Shown here piece by piece: positions 33,402 through 42,236 of a stretch of DNA of 64,000 nucleotides. Position numbers and translations under genes: made by a program. This stretch comes from Saprospiraceae bacterium (GTDB lineage: Bacteria > Bacteroidota > Bacteroidia > Chitinophagales > Saprospiraceae): the NCBI GenBank assembly GCA_016706365.1, contig JADJJU010000001.1, forward strand, positions 124,001 through 188,000, in the 5' to 3' direction. The notes under the pieces are model-generated. The model saw only the letters and a program-made list of their open reading frames with translations, was not told the DNA's origin and did not search any database. Each line of letters opens with the position of its first letter. Position 1 is the stretch's first letter.

Positions 33402-33851
33402 ATGAAATATTTTATTGCCTTCTTCATATTTGCTTTACTTGCATGCAACTCCGGCGAAAATCAATCAGATACGGAACAAATAGATACTACGAATACTGAA
33501 GTGCCAATGACAGACATTGATTCGATTGAAGAAAATGGAATCCCTTCCGAGATTTATACGAATGAACGCTTCAGGGAAGTTACTGTCGAAAAGACCGGGG
33601 AAAATTCATATACCATCCGTGGGAAAGCTCAGGTCTTTGAAGCAAATATAAACTGGGTGGTTGAAGATGGCCACGAAGAGCTACTTTCCGGTTATCAAAC
33701 TACAAGTGCCGGAGCCCCGGAATGGGGAAGTTTTGAATTCACAATTGAAGTCAAAAAAGTAAGAGAGAATTCAACTCTTAATTTAATTCTATATGAAGCG
33801 AGTGCAGAAGATGGAAGCAGAAGATTTGAGCTGCCTGTAGTACTTCAATAA
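33402..33851 (+). CDS. Lipoprotein with Gmad2-type immunoglobulin-like domain
   Basis: 149 residues. The signal peptide with lipobox (FIFALLACNSG) marks a lipoprotein. After an acidic linker (QSDTEQIDTTNTEVPMTDIDSIEENG), the C-terminal domain has the pattern of the Gmad2 (spore-germination Ig-like) fold: FREVTVEKTGENSYTIRGKAQVFEANINWVVEDGHEELLSGYQTTSAGAPEWGSFEFTIEV and LNLILYEASAEDGSRRFELPVVL. The E-GSR and the aromatic SYxT strand are typical. It likely sits in the outer membrane or periplasm; role unknown. It precedes the HD gene by 39 bases. Confidence 0.82.
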   Translation: MKYFIAFFIFALLACNSGENQSDTEQIDTTNTEVPMTDIDSIEENGIPSEIYTNERFREVTVEKTGENSYTIRGKAQVFEANINWVVEDGHEELLSGYQTTSAGAPEWGSFEFTIEVKKVRENSTLNLILYEASAEDGSRRFELPVVLQ

Positions 33852-33890
33852 TGTCTGCAACTAGCCTTCAATTTGAGTTCCAATACTATC

Positions 33891-34544
33891 ATGGACAAAA
33901 GCCAAATCATCCAACAGACCGCTGATTTTGTAAAAGAGCAATTGGCAAATGCAGAGGGAGGCCATGACTGGTGGCATATCTGCAGGGTCTGGCAAAATGC
34001 CAAAACAATTGCAGCATCTGAATCGGCCGATTTGTTTGTAGTTGAACTGGGTGCCCTGCTTCATGATGTTGCTGATTCCAAATTTCATGATGGTGATGAA
34101 AAAATAGGTCCAGCTATCGCAATCGAATTTCTCCTAAATCAGAAAGTGGAGCAAGAAGTGATAAATCATGTAGTCAATATTATTCAGCACATTTCATTCA
34201 AAAGAGCTCACAATGAGGGCCAATTCAAATCCACCGAACTGGACATCATCCAGGATGCTGACAGATTAGATGCTTTAGGAGCAATTGGTATCGCCCGAGC
34301 ATTCAACTATGGTGGTTTCAAAAATAGAAAAATTTATGACCCCACAATTCCTCCCAATCCTCATCAAACAAAGGAAGAATACAAAAACAGTACTGCCCCT
34401 ACCCTCAATCATTTCCATGAAAAATTACTGCTGCTAAAAGACCGTATGAATACTGAGACAGGCAGAAAAATGGCGGAAAAAAGACATCACTTTTTACTGA
34501 CTTATCTTGAAACATTTCATCAGGAATGGGGAAGTTTGGAGTGA
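33891..34544 (+). CDS. HD-domain phosphohydrolase (YpgQ/YedJ type)
   Basis: 217 residues from the ATG of MDKSQIIQQTADFVKEQL; a TTG 18 bases upstream is less likely. Metal-binding motifs are in order: His in GGHDWWHICRVWQNA, the HD pair in LGALLHDVADSKFHDGDEK, and Asp in DIIQDADRLDALGAIGIARAF. The YpgQ-like members are pyrophosphohydrolases of nucleotide or sugar triphosphates. The PPNPHQTKEEYKNSTAPTLNHFHEKLLLLKDRMNTETGRKMAEKRHHFL region is the family-specific C-terminus. The stop codon overlaps a small stem-loop at 34538. Confidence 0.9.
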   Translation: MDKSQIIQQTADFVKEQLANAEGGHDWWHICRVWQNAKTIAASESADLFVVELGALLHDVADSKFHDGDEKIGPAIAIEFLLNQKVEQEVINHVVNIIQHISFKRAHNEGQFKSTELDIIQDADRLDALGAIGIARAFNYGGFKNRKIYDPTIPPNPHQTKEEYKNSTAPTLNHFHEKLLLLKDRMNTETGRKMAEKRHHFLLTYLETFHQEWGSLE

Positions 34545-34563
34545 AAATTACTCCCCTTTTTAT
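34538..34563 (+). terminator. Weak terminator overlapping the HD gene stop
   Basis: GGAGT-GAAAATT-ACTCC followed by CC and a short T-run. The 5-bp stem is weak and partly inside the coding region, so the call is tentative. Confidence 0.45.
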
Positions 34564-34724
34564 ATGAAATTCAACTTTAAATAGCTACAGTCAGTTATAG
34601 ATTAACATGTTTTTAACAGCTGTCCACCATGAATAAACCTGCTGGTTCCATCAATGCCCTTACATTTGTAAATGAGATACCGGGCTAAAACAGCCTGCGT
34701 CATTATTCATTAAATTGTCAGGCT

Positions 34725-35750
34725 ATGCAAAAGCAAGTAATGAAGTATTTGTGGTTATTATTTTGTGCTGTTTTGTTGAGTTCTTGCAAAGGAACCCTTC
34801 GGAATATACCTCAACAGATATATGATGACAGCTACAACCGCCAATTCTGGACTGCTGACTGGAGTCCGGATAATAAGCTAATTGCAATTGGAGGTGTTGA
34901 CAGCATTCTACGAATTTATCACAGCAATAGTCTTAAGCTTCACTCTGCTCATCAACTCGATTCCTGGATTCATGTTGTCAAGTGGCATCCTTCGGGCGAC
35001 AAACTGGCTTTCGCTACACTTGAAAAATATGCAGGATTTATAGAGATGCCGTCCGGTGATGTAAAATACCTGGATAGTATAGGTGGATCACGGGCCATTG
35101 GCTGGAATCATGATGGAACTCAATTTGCTGTGGCAGATCTGGAATCCGGAATTAAAATCTGGAATGAGGCCGGCTATTTGGTAAAAGAGATTCAAGTTCC
35201 GTATGATCCGGAAATACCCGGCAAAGCCTACCTGAGCCTTGACTGGCACCCTTCAGAAAATATTTTTGTGGCCACTAATTTCCAGATTAATCTTTTCAAT
35301 TCAGACGGAACAGTATTAAGTGTAATGGAACACACAAATCCTGCTGCCATTGTACTCAGTACCAGCTGGCATCCTTCAGGATCTTTTTTTGTGATAGGAG
35401 ATTATGGATACAATGGTGAAGGAGAAAACGTGCCCTCATTATTACATTTTTGGTCAAAAGAGGGTACACATATCAGAAGTGTAGCAGGTAGTGATGCTGA
35501 AATCAGGAATCTAAGCTGGAATCATAATGGGAGCAGACTCGCTTCTGCCAGTGATTTACTGAGAATCTGGTCTGACACAGGAGAATTGCTTTACGAAGGC
35601 GTAACGGATGCAAATAACAAATTATGGGGAGTAGACTGGGATAATAATGGTGAAAGAATAGTCACATCCAGCAGATTCAAAACTATTGCTATTTGGGATA
35701 AAAAAGCAAGATTAATTAAACGAATACAGGTTCCGGAGAGCAATCAATGA
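34725..35750 (+). CDS. WD40-repeat lipoprotein
   Basis: 341 residues; the signal has a lipobox (LLFCAVLLSSCKG). The rest is a propeller of WD40-like blades: WTADWSPDNKLIAIGGVDSILRIYHS, IHVVKWHPSGDKLAFAT, RAIGWNHDGTQFAVADLESGIKIWNEAG, LSLDWHPSENIFVATN, LSTSWHPSGSFFVIGDYGY, IRNLSWNHNGSRLASASDLLRIW, and LWGVDWDNNGERIVTSSRFKTIAIWD. Seven blades can be counted, each ending in a W-D-like or I-W pair. As a lipoprotein it is attached to the outer membrane or inner membrane surface. Probably a scaffold for protein-protein contacts; target unknown. A second ATG at 34740 is an alternative start. Confidence 0.88.
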   Translation: MQKQVMKYLWLLFCAVLLSSCKGTLRNIPQQIYDDSYNRQFWTADWSPDNKLIAIGGVDSILRIYHSNSLKLHSAHQLDSWIHVVKWHPSGDKLAFATLEKYAGFIEMPSGDVKYLDSIGGSRAIGWNHDGTQFAVADLESGIKIWNEAGYLVKEIQVPYDPEIPGKAYLSLDWHPSENIFVATNFQINLFNSDGTVLSVMEHTNPAAIVLSTSWHPSGSFFVIGDYGYNGEGENVPSLLHFWSKEGTHIRSVAGSDAEIRNLSWNHNGSRLASASDLLRIWSDTGELLYEGVTDANNKLWGVDWDNNGERIVTSSRFKTIAIWDKKARLIKRIQVPESNQ

Positions 35751-35947
35751 ACATTCTCCCTGGCAAGAACGTCCAAGATGGGCATAAAAAAACGTATCTC
35801 CCAAAAATCATATTAGCTGCAATTGTAATATTTTTAAAATACTTAGATACTGAAATATTATTTATACAAATTATTGATTTACCTTTATACCGATTTGTAT
35901 CCGTGCAGCAAAAGGAAATTTCTTTTGATTCATCCAAATCAAACTAA
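35747..35947 (+). CDS. Questionable small membrane ORF (66 aa)
   Basis: Starts at ATGA overlapping the stop of the WD40 lipoprotein gene, which favours coupling, and has one hydrophobic stretch (KIILAAIVIFLKYLDTEILFIQIIDLPLYRF). It ends 20 bases before the response-regulator gene. It has no recognised family and the composition is AT-driven, so it may not be a gene. Confidence 0.3.
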   Translation: MNILPGKNVQDGHKKTYLPKIILAAIVIFLKYLDTEILFIQIIDLPLYRFVSVQQKEISFDSSKSN

Positions 35948-35967
35948 GCAATACAAGACCGAACCTT

Positions 35968-36716
35968 ATGTTTAAATGCGTTTTAATTGATGATGATGCA
36001 GCGACCCGTACTCTATTGGCCGCATTAATTAAAAAAGAACTCCCAGAGCTTGAAATTCAGGAAGTATTTTCGGATGCTGAAAGCGCATTAGCAAAAATCT
36101 ATACTCTTAAAACAGATATCATCTTTTTGGATATTGAAATGCCGGGCATGAGTGGGATGGATTTCCTTAAGGAACTCAGTGACGAACATCCGGAAATAAT
36201 TATCGTGACAGGTCATGAAAATTATGCTATTAACGCATTGAAAATGAGCGTGGTGGACTACCTTTTAAAACCGCTTAACAAAGAAGACCTTAAAGCTGCA
36301 TTCAACAGATGCAGAGAAAGACTCAATAGTAAAAAGAATTGGAGCGATACAGAGCATTGGTTCACAATATGAAGACAGAGAAATCTCAAAATCATAAGCT
36401 TGGATTGACCCAACAGGATGCAGTAATATTTGTGGAAGTAAAGGATATCATCAGATGTGAAGCTTCGAGTAACTACACAATAGTTGTGGTGAATGGAGCC
36501 AAAAAAGTTATGGTAACAAAGACATTGCGTCAATTTGAAGAAATCCTGGAACCTTACGGGTTCATTAGAGTTCACCGCTCACATTTGGTTAATCCTGAAC
36601 ATGTAATTAAGCTCAATAAATCGGATGGCGTTCAGATCGAGATGTCCGATGGGGTCCTGGTAGATGTCGCCTCCAACCAAAAAAACTTCTTTTTGGAGAG
36701 ATTTCTTAAACTCTAA
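35968..36716 (+). pseudogene. LytTR response regulator, frameshifted in an A-run
   Basis: The receiver domain is intact in the first frame: DDD near the start (8-10), phosphoacceptor Asp55 (IIFLDIEMPGMSG), VVDYLLKPLNKEDLKAAF with the Lys. It then ends at 36372 after SKKNWSDTEHWFTI. The LytTR domain lies in the next frame (LGLTQQDAVIFVEVKDIIRCEASSNYTIVVVNG; EEILEPYGFIRVHRSHLVNPEHVIKL) to 36716. Adding one A to the A5 run at 36331-36335 gives SKKELERYRALVH and joins the halves. There is no kinase next to it; the sigma-factor gene follows 555 bases later. Confidence 0.88.
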
Positions 36717-36863
36717 GGGAGGCTTCACTCACTATTACAGCACTTTCACACAAAATAAAGGCATGTCCAATAAAGCCTTAATCATAATATAAATGTGAAG
36801 CATATTTTTGTGTCATATCTGATTCTATCGGGTATAACAATTTGTGCGCATTTTTAAGGTTGC

Positions 36864-36901
36864 AATGGTGTTTCATGATGATGAAACACCATTACTTTTT
36901 T
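36864..36901 (+). terminator. Strong terminator (near-perfect stem-loop)
   Basis: AATGGTGTTTCAT-GATG-ATGAAACACCATT, a 13-bp perfect stem followed by ACTTTTTTA. It lies about 150 bases after the regulator gene, so it ends a longer transcript or a small separate RNA that could begin near the -7-like TATTTTTG at 36803-36810. The stem is symmetric and could also work on the other strand. Confidence 0.75.
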
Positions 36902-37235
36902 ATAGCGGTTCCTTTGTCTCTTTGTTATCCCCAATGCTTCTTTTACTATTCAGTAGTTCCGCTACTACCTCGTTCAGGTTAATTTTCCATTCTACCTGAT
37001 AAAAATTACAAATTAGCAGTACTTCACCCAACCCTATGCGACGCATACTGGTTTTGATATTGTAAGCAATTGATTCAAGTCCAAAGCGTATATATAAATT
37101 TTGAATATTAGCGGTCCGGTGCAAATGGATGTGGTGTTTTATTTGGCAGGGGACATATTTATTCAGTAGTAAAACTCGTTTGAAAATTTGAATGGTTGTT
37201 CAGGTTTTTATTAATATAGTATGTTGATTGAAAGG
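36902..37235. other. Gene-free stretch before the sigma-factor gene
   Basis: About 330 bases without a convincing gene. A 74-codon minus-strand frame at 36900-37124 has no recognisable features and is not annotated. Nothing else is evident. Confidence 0.4.
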
Positions 37236-37263
37236 GCCTGCCTTCGCGGGTGGGCTTTTTTTT
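37236..37263 (+). terminator. GC-rich hairpin just upstream of the sigma-factor start
   Basis: GCCTGCC pairs with GGTGGGC (37249-37255, two wobbles) around a TTCGCG loop, followed by eight T. It ends 7 bases before the start ATG at 37271. It would work as a terminator for upstream transcription or, unusually, as a leader hairpin that controls translation of the sigma factor. Confidence 0.5.
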
Positions 37264-37270
37264 ACTGCTT

Positions 37271-37813
37271 ATGATAAGTGAAGAGCTCATAAATCGCTGT
37301 AGAAACGATGATCGTAAAGCCCATCATGAGCTTTACAAGTTATGCTTTGGCATTCTTATGTCCGTGTGCATCCGGTATCGCAAGAATCAGGATGATGCCG
37401 CCGAACTGATGAATACAGGCTTTCTAAAGGTATTGCGGAGTCTGAAGACATATCGGATCGATATACCATTCGATGCCTGGATAAGAAGAATCATGATCAA
37501 TACGATTATCAGCGATTATCATAAGAATAAAAAATATAAAGAAAAGATTGATTACAACGTACAGGAATTTGACAGGATATCGAAAGGCGCAGATCAGAAT
37601 CTGGGTGAGTCCAATATGCAAATAGAACTAATCATGAATGCTATGAATCATCTTCCGGATACTGCGCGTAAAGTCTTGAATTTATATGTATTTGAAGGAT
37701 TTACCCACGATGAAATTTCAGGCAAACTGGGAATTAGTCAGGGTACGTCCAAATGGCATCTTCATGAAGCCAGAAAAAAATTGCAGGTGTTTCTAAAGAA
37801 ACTATCGGTATAG
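37271..37813 (+). CDS. ECF-type RNA polymerase sigma factor
   Basis: 180 residues of a group 4 (ECF) sigma-70. Region 2: SEELINRCRNDDRKAHHELYKLCFGILMSVCIRYRKNQDDAAELMNTGFLKVLRSLKTYRIDIPFDAWIRRIMINTIISDYHKN, with the DDAAELMN -10 region helix. Region 4: MNAMNHLPDTARKVLNLYVFEGFTHDEISGKLGISQGTSKWHLHEARKKLQVFL, a helix-turn-helix binding the -35 element. The ATG at 37271 is chosen because the upstream codons (MGFFLLL) lie in the hairpin. It is the first gene of a unit with the membrane protein at 37913 and the lipoprotein at 39456, so those are the likely controllers of its activity. Confidence 0.93.
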   Translation: MISEELINRCRNDDRKAHHELYKLCFGILMSVCIRYRKNQDDAAELMNTGFLKVLRSLKTYRIDIPFDAWIRRIMINTIISDYHKNKKYKEKIDYNVQEFDRISKGADQNLGESNMQIELIMNAMNHLPDTARKVLNLYVFEGFTHDEISGKLGISQGTSKWHLHEARKKLQVFLKKLSV

Positions 37814-37912
37814 ACATTATTATCTTTTTATATGTATAATTACATCTTTTACAATGAAATGATTTTAATAATTAAATGTATTTAATGCGAAGATTTTTAA
37901 ACTGAAAGCAAG

Positions 37913-39451
37913 ATGAATTTTGAGGAGTATATTAAAAAGCCATTTGAGGACCAGGAGTTCGAATTCAAAGAGGCTTATTGGCAATCAGCTGAGAAACTGA
38001 TTGACAATCACTATAAACGGGTCCGTTGGATTCGTGCAGGCATTATATGCAGCGTATTGATCGCTACATTTATTGCCGCCTATTTCTTTTTGCAAACAAA
38101 AGAAACTAACATTCCTGTAACAGCTCTGGCTCAGGAGCAAAATTTAAATCCAAATAACAAGGAGCAGGAAAATTCTACAAAGAACATTCAAACCCCCACA
38201 TCTGAAGAAAACCTTACACCTTTAAATTCTGATTCTGAAACTTCAGGATCAATCTCCGCTAAAACCAATACTGAAAAGATTCAGGATAAATCTGAAGATT
38301 CAGGATCAATGGCTTCTGCTTCAATTGCAAATAATTCAAAGAATTCAATTCCTTCCAGGGAAAGTGATTTCAGCAACAAAGCTAAAAGCAGAACAAGCGC
38401 ATCATCTAAAACATCATCAAAATCCACTGGTTCAGGCTCCAAAGCAATTGTTTCTGCTAACAATAGCTCATCTAAATCTGATATAAATATTATAACACCG
38501 AATCCAAGTAATAATAAAGCTTCAGTAGGCCTTACAACTCCGGCATTTGCAGAAAAGGTTCAGGAAAAGATTCCAAATGAATCAACGCCCTCCAGCACGG
38601 AAAGCATCAACACAGAAACAGCATCAGCTTCAAGCATTTCTCAATCAAAAAGTACTTCTGCACTGGACTTACCTTTCAGAAATATTGAAGTTTCAAACAG
38701 TTTACAATTATTGGATTTCCCATTGCATCTGGATTTCGCGGCCAAAAGGCCTATTATTGCACTTCCCAGACCATCCAGATTGTATGCAACTGCAGAACTG
38801 CTGATGTACCCATCAGGTAATTCTGAAGCATTTAAGTTTCTTGGATTCAATGCAGGTTTTGGATATCAGCAGCCTCTTGGCAGAATGGCATTCATTGATT
38901 TCGGAGTTAGTGGATCTTTCAGAAGAGGAAATTTTGCACCGTCGATTGTATCTACTCAGCTGAATTATGATTTTGGTCCGCGTTCGGATGCGTATATATT
39001 AAGGCCTCAGTCATTATTCAGCCTTCAGGTTCCTATTTTATTCGGCATCGAAAGTGGCAGACACATGGTTTCAGCAGGTGTCAAACTCGGATTCCTAATC
39101 GGAGTAAGAGGAACTTCAGAATATGCCAATTATACCCATGCATTCGAATCACCAACAGGTAAAGAATCTTATTCCTATGACGTAGTGGATGAAGGATGGA
39201 TAGAGTCTACAGGATTCAAGAAATTTGCGTTGGCTTATGCTCTTAAATATCAATACAGATTGAGTTCCAGAATCATGATAGGAGCAACTCTTCAATATTT
39301 TACTTCAGACTGGACAGCTAATGATTTTGGCCAATTTTACAATTTCACATCCAACGAATATCAAAACCCGACCGGAAATCCGGCACAGTTGATAGAGAGA
39401 AACTGGCTTTTAGGTGTAGAACTAAAGTATGTGCTTTTCTCTAAATATTAA
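37913..39451 (+). CDS. Membrane-anchored protein with periplasmic linker and barrel-like C-terminus; possible anti-sigma factor
   Basis: 512 residues in three parts. (1) A short N-terminal region (1-38) that could bind a sigma factor; this part resembles the cytoplasmic ends of Bacteroidota anti-sigma proteins. (2) A single membrane helix (about 39-61, WIRAGIICSVLIATFIAAYFFLQ). (3) A Ser/Asn/Thr/Lys-rich, probably disordered stretch (about 65-240) and then a C-terminal half (about 250-512) rich in alternating aromatic strands (RLYATAELLMYPSG, FGYQQPLGRMAFIDFGVSG, VPILFGIESGRHMVSAGVKLGFLIG, GATLQYFTSDWTANDF) ending in WLLGVELKYVLFSKY, like a small outer-membrane beta-barrel. The sigma gene is 99 bases upstream and the lipoprotein gene 4 bases downstream. 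Family name not known to me. Confidence 0.82.
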   Translation: MNFEEYIKKPFEDQEFEFKEAYWQSAEKLIDNHYKRVRWIRAGIICSVLIATFIAAYFFLQTKETNIPVTALAQEQNLNPNNKEQENSTKNIQTPTSEENLTPLNSDSETSGSISAKTNTEKIQDKSEDSGSMASASIANNSKNSIPSRESDFSNKAKSRTSASSKTSSKSTGSGSKAIVSANNSSSKSDINIITPNPSNNKASVGLTTPAFAEKVQEKIPNESTPSSTESINTETASASSISQSKSTSALDLPFRNIEVSNSLQLLDFPLHLDFAAKRPIIALPRPSRLYATAELLMYPSGNSEAFKFLGFNAGFGYQQPLGRMAFIDFGVSGSFRRGNFAPSIVSTQLNYDFGPRSDAYILRPQSLFSLQVPILFGIESGRHMVSAGVKLGFLIGVRGTSEYANYTHAFESPTGKESYSYDVVDEGWIESTGFKKFALAYALKYQYRLSSRIMIGATLQYFTSDWTANDFGQFYNFTSNEYQNPTGNPAQLIERNWLLGVELKYVLFSKY

Positions 39452-39455
39452 TCTT

Positions 39456-40544
39456 ATGAACAAGTTAAACTTACTATTACTCATTGCTTTGGTAGCCTTC
39501 GCAAGTGGCTGCCGAAAAGTCGAACTTCCCGATCCAAAAGTGGAAGAAGCTGTATTTGGTTTTTGGTCAGGACAAATAGGTGAAACACCCATGGTAATGA
39601 ATAATGATTCCATGTATATGTCCACCATAATTACAAATGATCCATTGATGAATATCAACACTTTTGAAACTGCTTTCACTGTACTTGGCAGTACCCAACC
39701 AAGATGGATACTAAAATACATGGATTCTAAAAGCATGCGTACGAATGCTGATACTTCGGATTTATTTTATATAAGTGATTCCAGATATTTGAAAGCTAAT
39801 CAAAATGATACGGATGTTACAGTGGTAACTCATTCCCTGAATGACATTAAGCAAGGTCATGAGGTTATTTGGGGAGACCTTTCAGAAAACACTTTCAGAG
39901 GCGGACGCCATTTTTCATTTGAAAGAACTTCAGCTGGAGGTGTTAATGTGGTTAAAGCAAGTATTTCAGATCAGGGGAAAATAAATAGTATAGAAAAAAG
40001 ATTTAAACCTGTAAGGCGTGACCTCAGCATTCAAGATGTAACTATTTCAGACAATAAAATTACAATCATTCTTGAGTCACATTCACAGGGTAATGTTGAA
40101 TATAAAATGAATGGTGTATCTTATGGCAGCATCAGTACATTTCCAATACCAACTTCCGGTGAGTATAAAATAGAAATATCAGATACTGCAAAGGAGAGAC
40201 ATTTGGAGCTTATAATGAATCTTGAACTTTCAAATGGAACTCTAAGAAAACCCATATTGCCTCTATTTACTTCTACCTATAATCAATATCCAAAACTTCC
40301 CAACTTCTCAAAAATGGAAATTATCTATTTTGATGAAGATGGAAAAGAATATAGTACGCGCTATAGTGAGCAGCCCAAGCCATTTATTATCAAGGAAATT
40401 GAGACCTTTCATAAGGTAAATCAGCTAGGCCAAAAAGTAAAAAAATTAAACATAGAATTCTCCGTGAAATTAAAGACTGCCAATGGTATTGATTCATTGG
40501 TGTTCACCGGAGTAAAAGGAGATATCGGATTTGCTTACGAATAA
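39456..40544 (+). CDS. Lipoprotein of unknown function in the sigma-factor unit
   Basis: 362 residues from the ATG of MNKLNLLLLIALVAFASGCRK, a lipoprotein signal with lipobox FASGC (a frame extension to 39429 is not needed). The mature part is beta-rich without a family I can name. Two parts are visible: about 25-170 (VEEAVFGFWSGQIGETPMVMNNDSMYMST, FSFERTSAGGVNVVKASISDQGKINSIEKRFKP) and about 170-362 (RRDLSIQDVTISDNKITIILESHSQGNVEYKMNGVSYG). It begins 4 bases after the preceding gene stops and is followed by a strong terminator at 40577, so it closes the sigma unit. It may sense a surface signal. Confidence 0.75.
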   Translation: MNKLNLLLLIALVAFASGCRKVELPDPKVEEAVFGFWSGQIGETPMVMNNDSMYMSTIITNDPLMNINTFETAFTVLGSTQPRWILKYMDSKSMRTNADTSDLFYISDSRYLKANQNDTDVTVVTHSLNDIKQGHEVIWGDLSENTFRGGRHFSFERTSAGGVNVVKASISDQGKINSIEKRFKPVRRDLSIQDVTISDNKITIILESHSQGNVEYKMNGVSYGSISTFPIPTSGEYKIEISDTAKERHLELIMNLELSNGTLRKPILPLFTSTYNQYPKLPNFSKMEIIYFDEDGKEYSTRYSEQPKPFIIKEIETFHKVNQLGQKVKKLNIEFSVKLKTANGIDSLVFTGVKGDIGFAYE

Positions 40545-40576
40545 ATAAAGCAATTGATTATGTTCTGCAAACTAAG

Positions 40577-40610
40577 GCTTTCTATTTTCCAAAATAGAAA
40601 GCTTTTTTTT
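40577..40610 (+). terminator. Terminator of the sigma-factor unit
   Basis: GCTTTCTATTTT (40577-40588) and AAAATAGAAAGC (40591-40602), a 12-bp perfect stem with a CC loop, followed by eight T; 32 bases after the lipoprotein stop. Confidence 0.9.
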
Positions 40611-40679
40611 AGCATTGTCGCCAGTTAGCAAGATTTCTGCAAGCGTTGATCTGTCTAAACCATGAAACAATCAGGATCG

Positions 40680-42179
40680 CTACCTTTTCTTTATCCTCTG
40701 AAGCCCTGCCTTTGCTTTTTGGTGGATTCCCATTCTGTAGTCATCTGATTTAAGACGCAAACAAATTCTGTAATATTCCGCTGCTTTTTCTTTCTGGCCC
40801 TCTGCTTCATATAATTGAGCACATAGCAAAGCAGCATTGCACACATAATAGGAAGTAGATCCGGGATTTTGCTTTATCAAAGTCAAAAAAGCCTGGATTC
40901 CACTATAGGGTCCATCCAATTTTTCGGTGACCCTGGCCTGACGATATTTAATTTCCAATTTCTGAGTTGAAGACAGTTTGGTTTCTGATATTCCTGAAAG
41001 CACTTTCCTGCAAGCTGAATAATATCCACCATCAAATAATAGTCTCGCTTTAAGTAAAATCGGATGAGGAGTAATGCCGGATTCCGCCTCCTTTAAAGCA
41101 CTTTTATCCTCATCTATCATTTGATAACCATGAGCCACGACATCATTCATGTAGCTGTTATATGCAGTTTCATTTTTAAAAATTAAGCCATGCCAGGCAA
41201 GTTTCTGATAAGTTTCCTTGATGTAGTTTCGGCCATTATAGTGTTTCAGAAAGCGTTTGAGATAGATGTCTGCATCCTTATCCAGCTTGCGAAGCCGGCA
41301 GTCTCCTTCAATAAAATCAAGAAATGGGAATGGAGGAGTTCCTGAAGGAAACTTAGCATTTTGAAGAATACTTAATGCCTTGTCACTTTGACCGGATCTT
41401 CTGTACATATTGGCTACTAAAAAGACCAATAAAGGGCTATTGATTGCTTTCAGCTTTGGATGCTGGAAAGTCTGTATGGCCTTCTCCGGTTGATTATTTA
41501 AGTAAAAATGTGTCAATCCTATAGCGGCATGAACTTCTTCCTCAAAGAAAAAAGGTTGATGCTTTTTCACTTTAAGAATCCGCTCCATCATTTTCAGACC
41601 TTCGGGAATACTTCCCTGCAGACCAATTAATTTAATACCCCACTTGTACTTGTCAGGAACTGTTCCAATGATGGCACTTAGTATGCCTTTATTCTTGAGT
41701 GCAGGTGCAAAATCCGGGTCTTCATCCAATATATCATCGAGTAATTTGTAAGCTCTGCTAATATCTCTAAATGCAATAATATACTCCTCGAATTTCAGTC
41801 TGACAGCAGACCATTGCATCAGGACATCTGCCTGCAAATATGCATGATAAGGATCAGCAATTGGAAGCTTAGCGAACCGGTTAATTCTCAGGGATTTATT
41901 AGCCTTATACTTTTTGAACAGGGTATTATCCTCTGTGACGAAAATCTGAAAACAATCAGCATAATTTTCCAGATGATCTATTGCCAAATTATTAGGCTCT
42001 CTGGTTCTTAATCTCTCCAGACTCATCCTGCTTTCTTCAAATTTGGATTCCAGGATTTTAAGATAAATATGCTTAAGTTCAGGATGGTACTTTACATAAT
42101 ATGCACCATCAGTTGCCCACAAATTAGAGCACAGCAAAATTAGAATAACATAAATTAAATGGAGTAGATACCGCTGCAT
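40680..42179 (-). CDS. Tetratricopeptide-repeat protein, probably exported
   Basis: 499 residues. The N-terminus (MQRYLLHLIYVILILLCSNLWATDGAYY) is a signal peptide. The rest is helical repeats of the TPR type, e.g. LKHIYLKILESKFEESRMSLERLRTREPNNLAIDHLENY, AFRDISRAYKLLDDILDEDPDFAPALKNKG, SPLLVFLVANMYRRSGQSDKALSILQNAKF and AALLCAQLYEAEGQKEKAAEYYRICLRLKSDDYRMG. IGTVPDKYKWGIKLIGLQGSIPEGLKMM is a conserved middle loop of this Bacteroidota group. Such proteins act as scaffolds; the partner is unknown. It is downstream of a strong minus-strand terminator at 42207, so it is its own unit. Confidence 0.88.
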   Translation of the reverse strand: MQRYLLHLIYVILILLCSNLWATDGAYYVKYHPELKHIYLKILESKFEESRMSLERLRTREPNNLAIDHLENYADCFQIFVTEDNTLFKKYKANKSLRINRFAKLPIADPYHAYLQADVLMQWSAVRLKFEEYIIAFRDISRAYKLLDDILDEDPDFAPALKNKGILSAIIGTVPDKYKWGIKLIGLQGSIPEGLKMMERILKVKKHQPFFFEEEVHAAIGLTHFYLNNQPEKAIQTFQHPKLKAINSPLLVFLVANMYRRSGQSDKALSILQNAKFPSGTPPFPFLDFIEGDCRLRKLDKDADIYLKRFLKHYNGRNYIKETYQKLAWHGLIFKNETAYNSYMNDVVAHGYQMIDEDKSALKEAESGITPHPILLKARLLFDGGYYSACRKVLSGISETKLSSTQKLEIKYRQARVTEKLDGPYSGIQAFLTLIKQNPGSTSYYVCNAALLCAQLYEAEGQKEKAAEYYRICLRLKSDDYRMGIHQKAKAGLQRIKKR

Positions 42180-42206
42180 ATTGATAGTAGGAACGTATTA
42201 AAATGC

Positions 42207-42232
42207 AAAAACCGGCGTGAGAGCCGGTTTTT
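42207..42232 (-). terminator. Terminator of the zinc-ribbon gene unit
   Basis: AAAAACCGGC-GTGAGA-GCCGGTTTTT, a 10-bp perfect stem ending in T5 on the minus strand, 5 bases past the stop of the gene at 42237-43013. A-rich on the other side, so it may be bidirectional. Confidence 0.85.
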
Positions 42233-42236
42233 AATC

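Noticed and set aside
36900..37124. A 74-codon minus-strand frame
   Set aside because: No family features and it begins in a gene-free AT-rich stretch; kept as not annotated.
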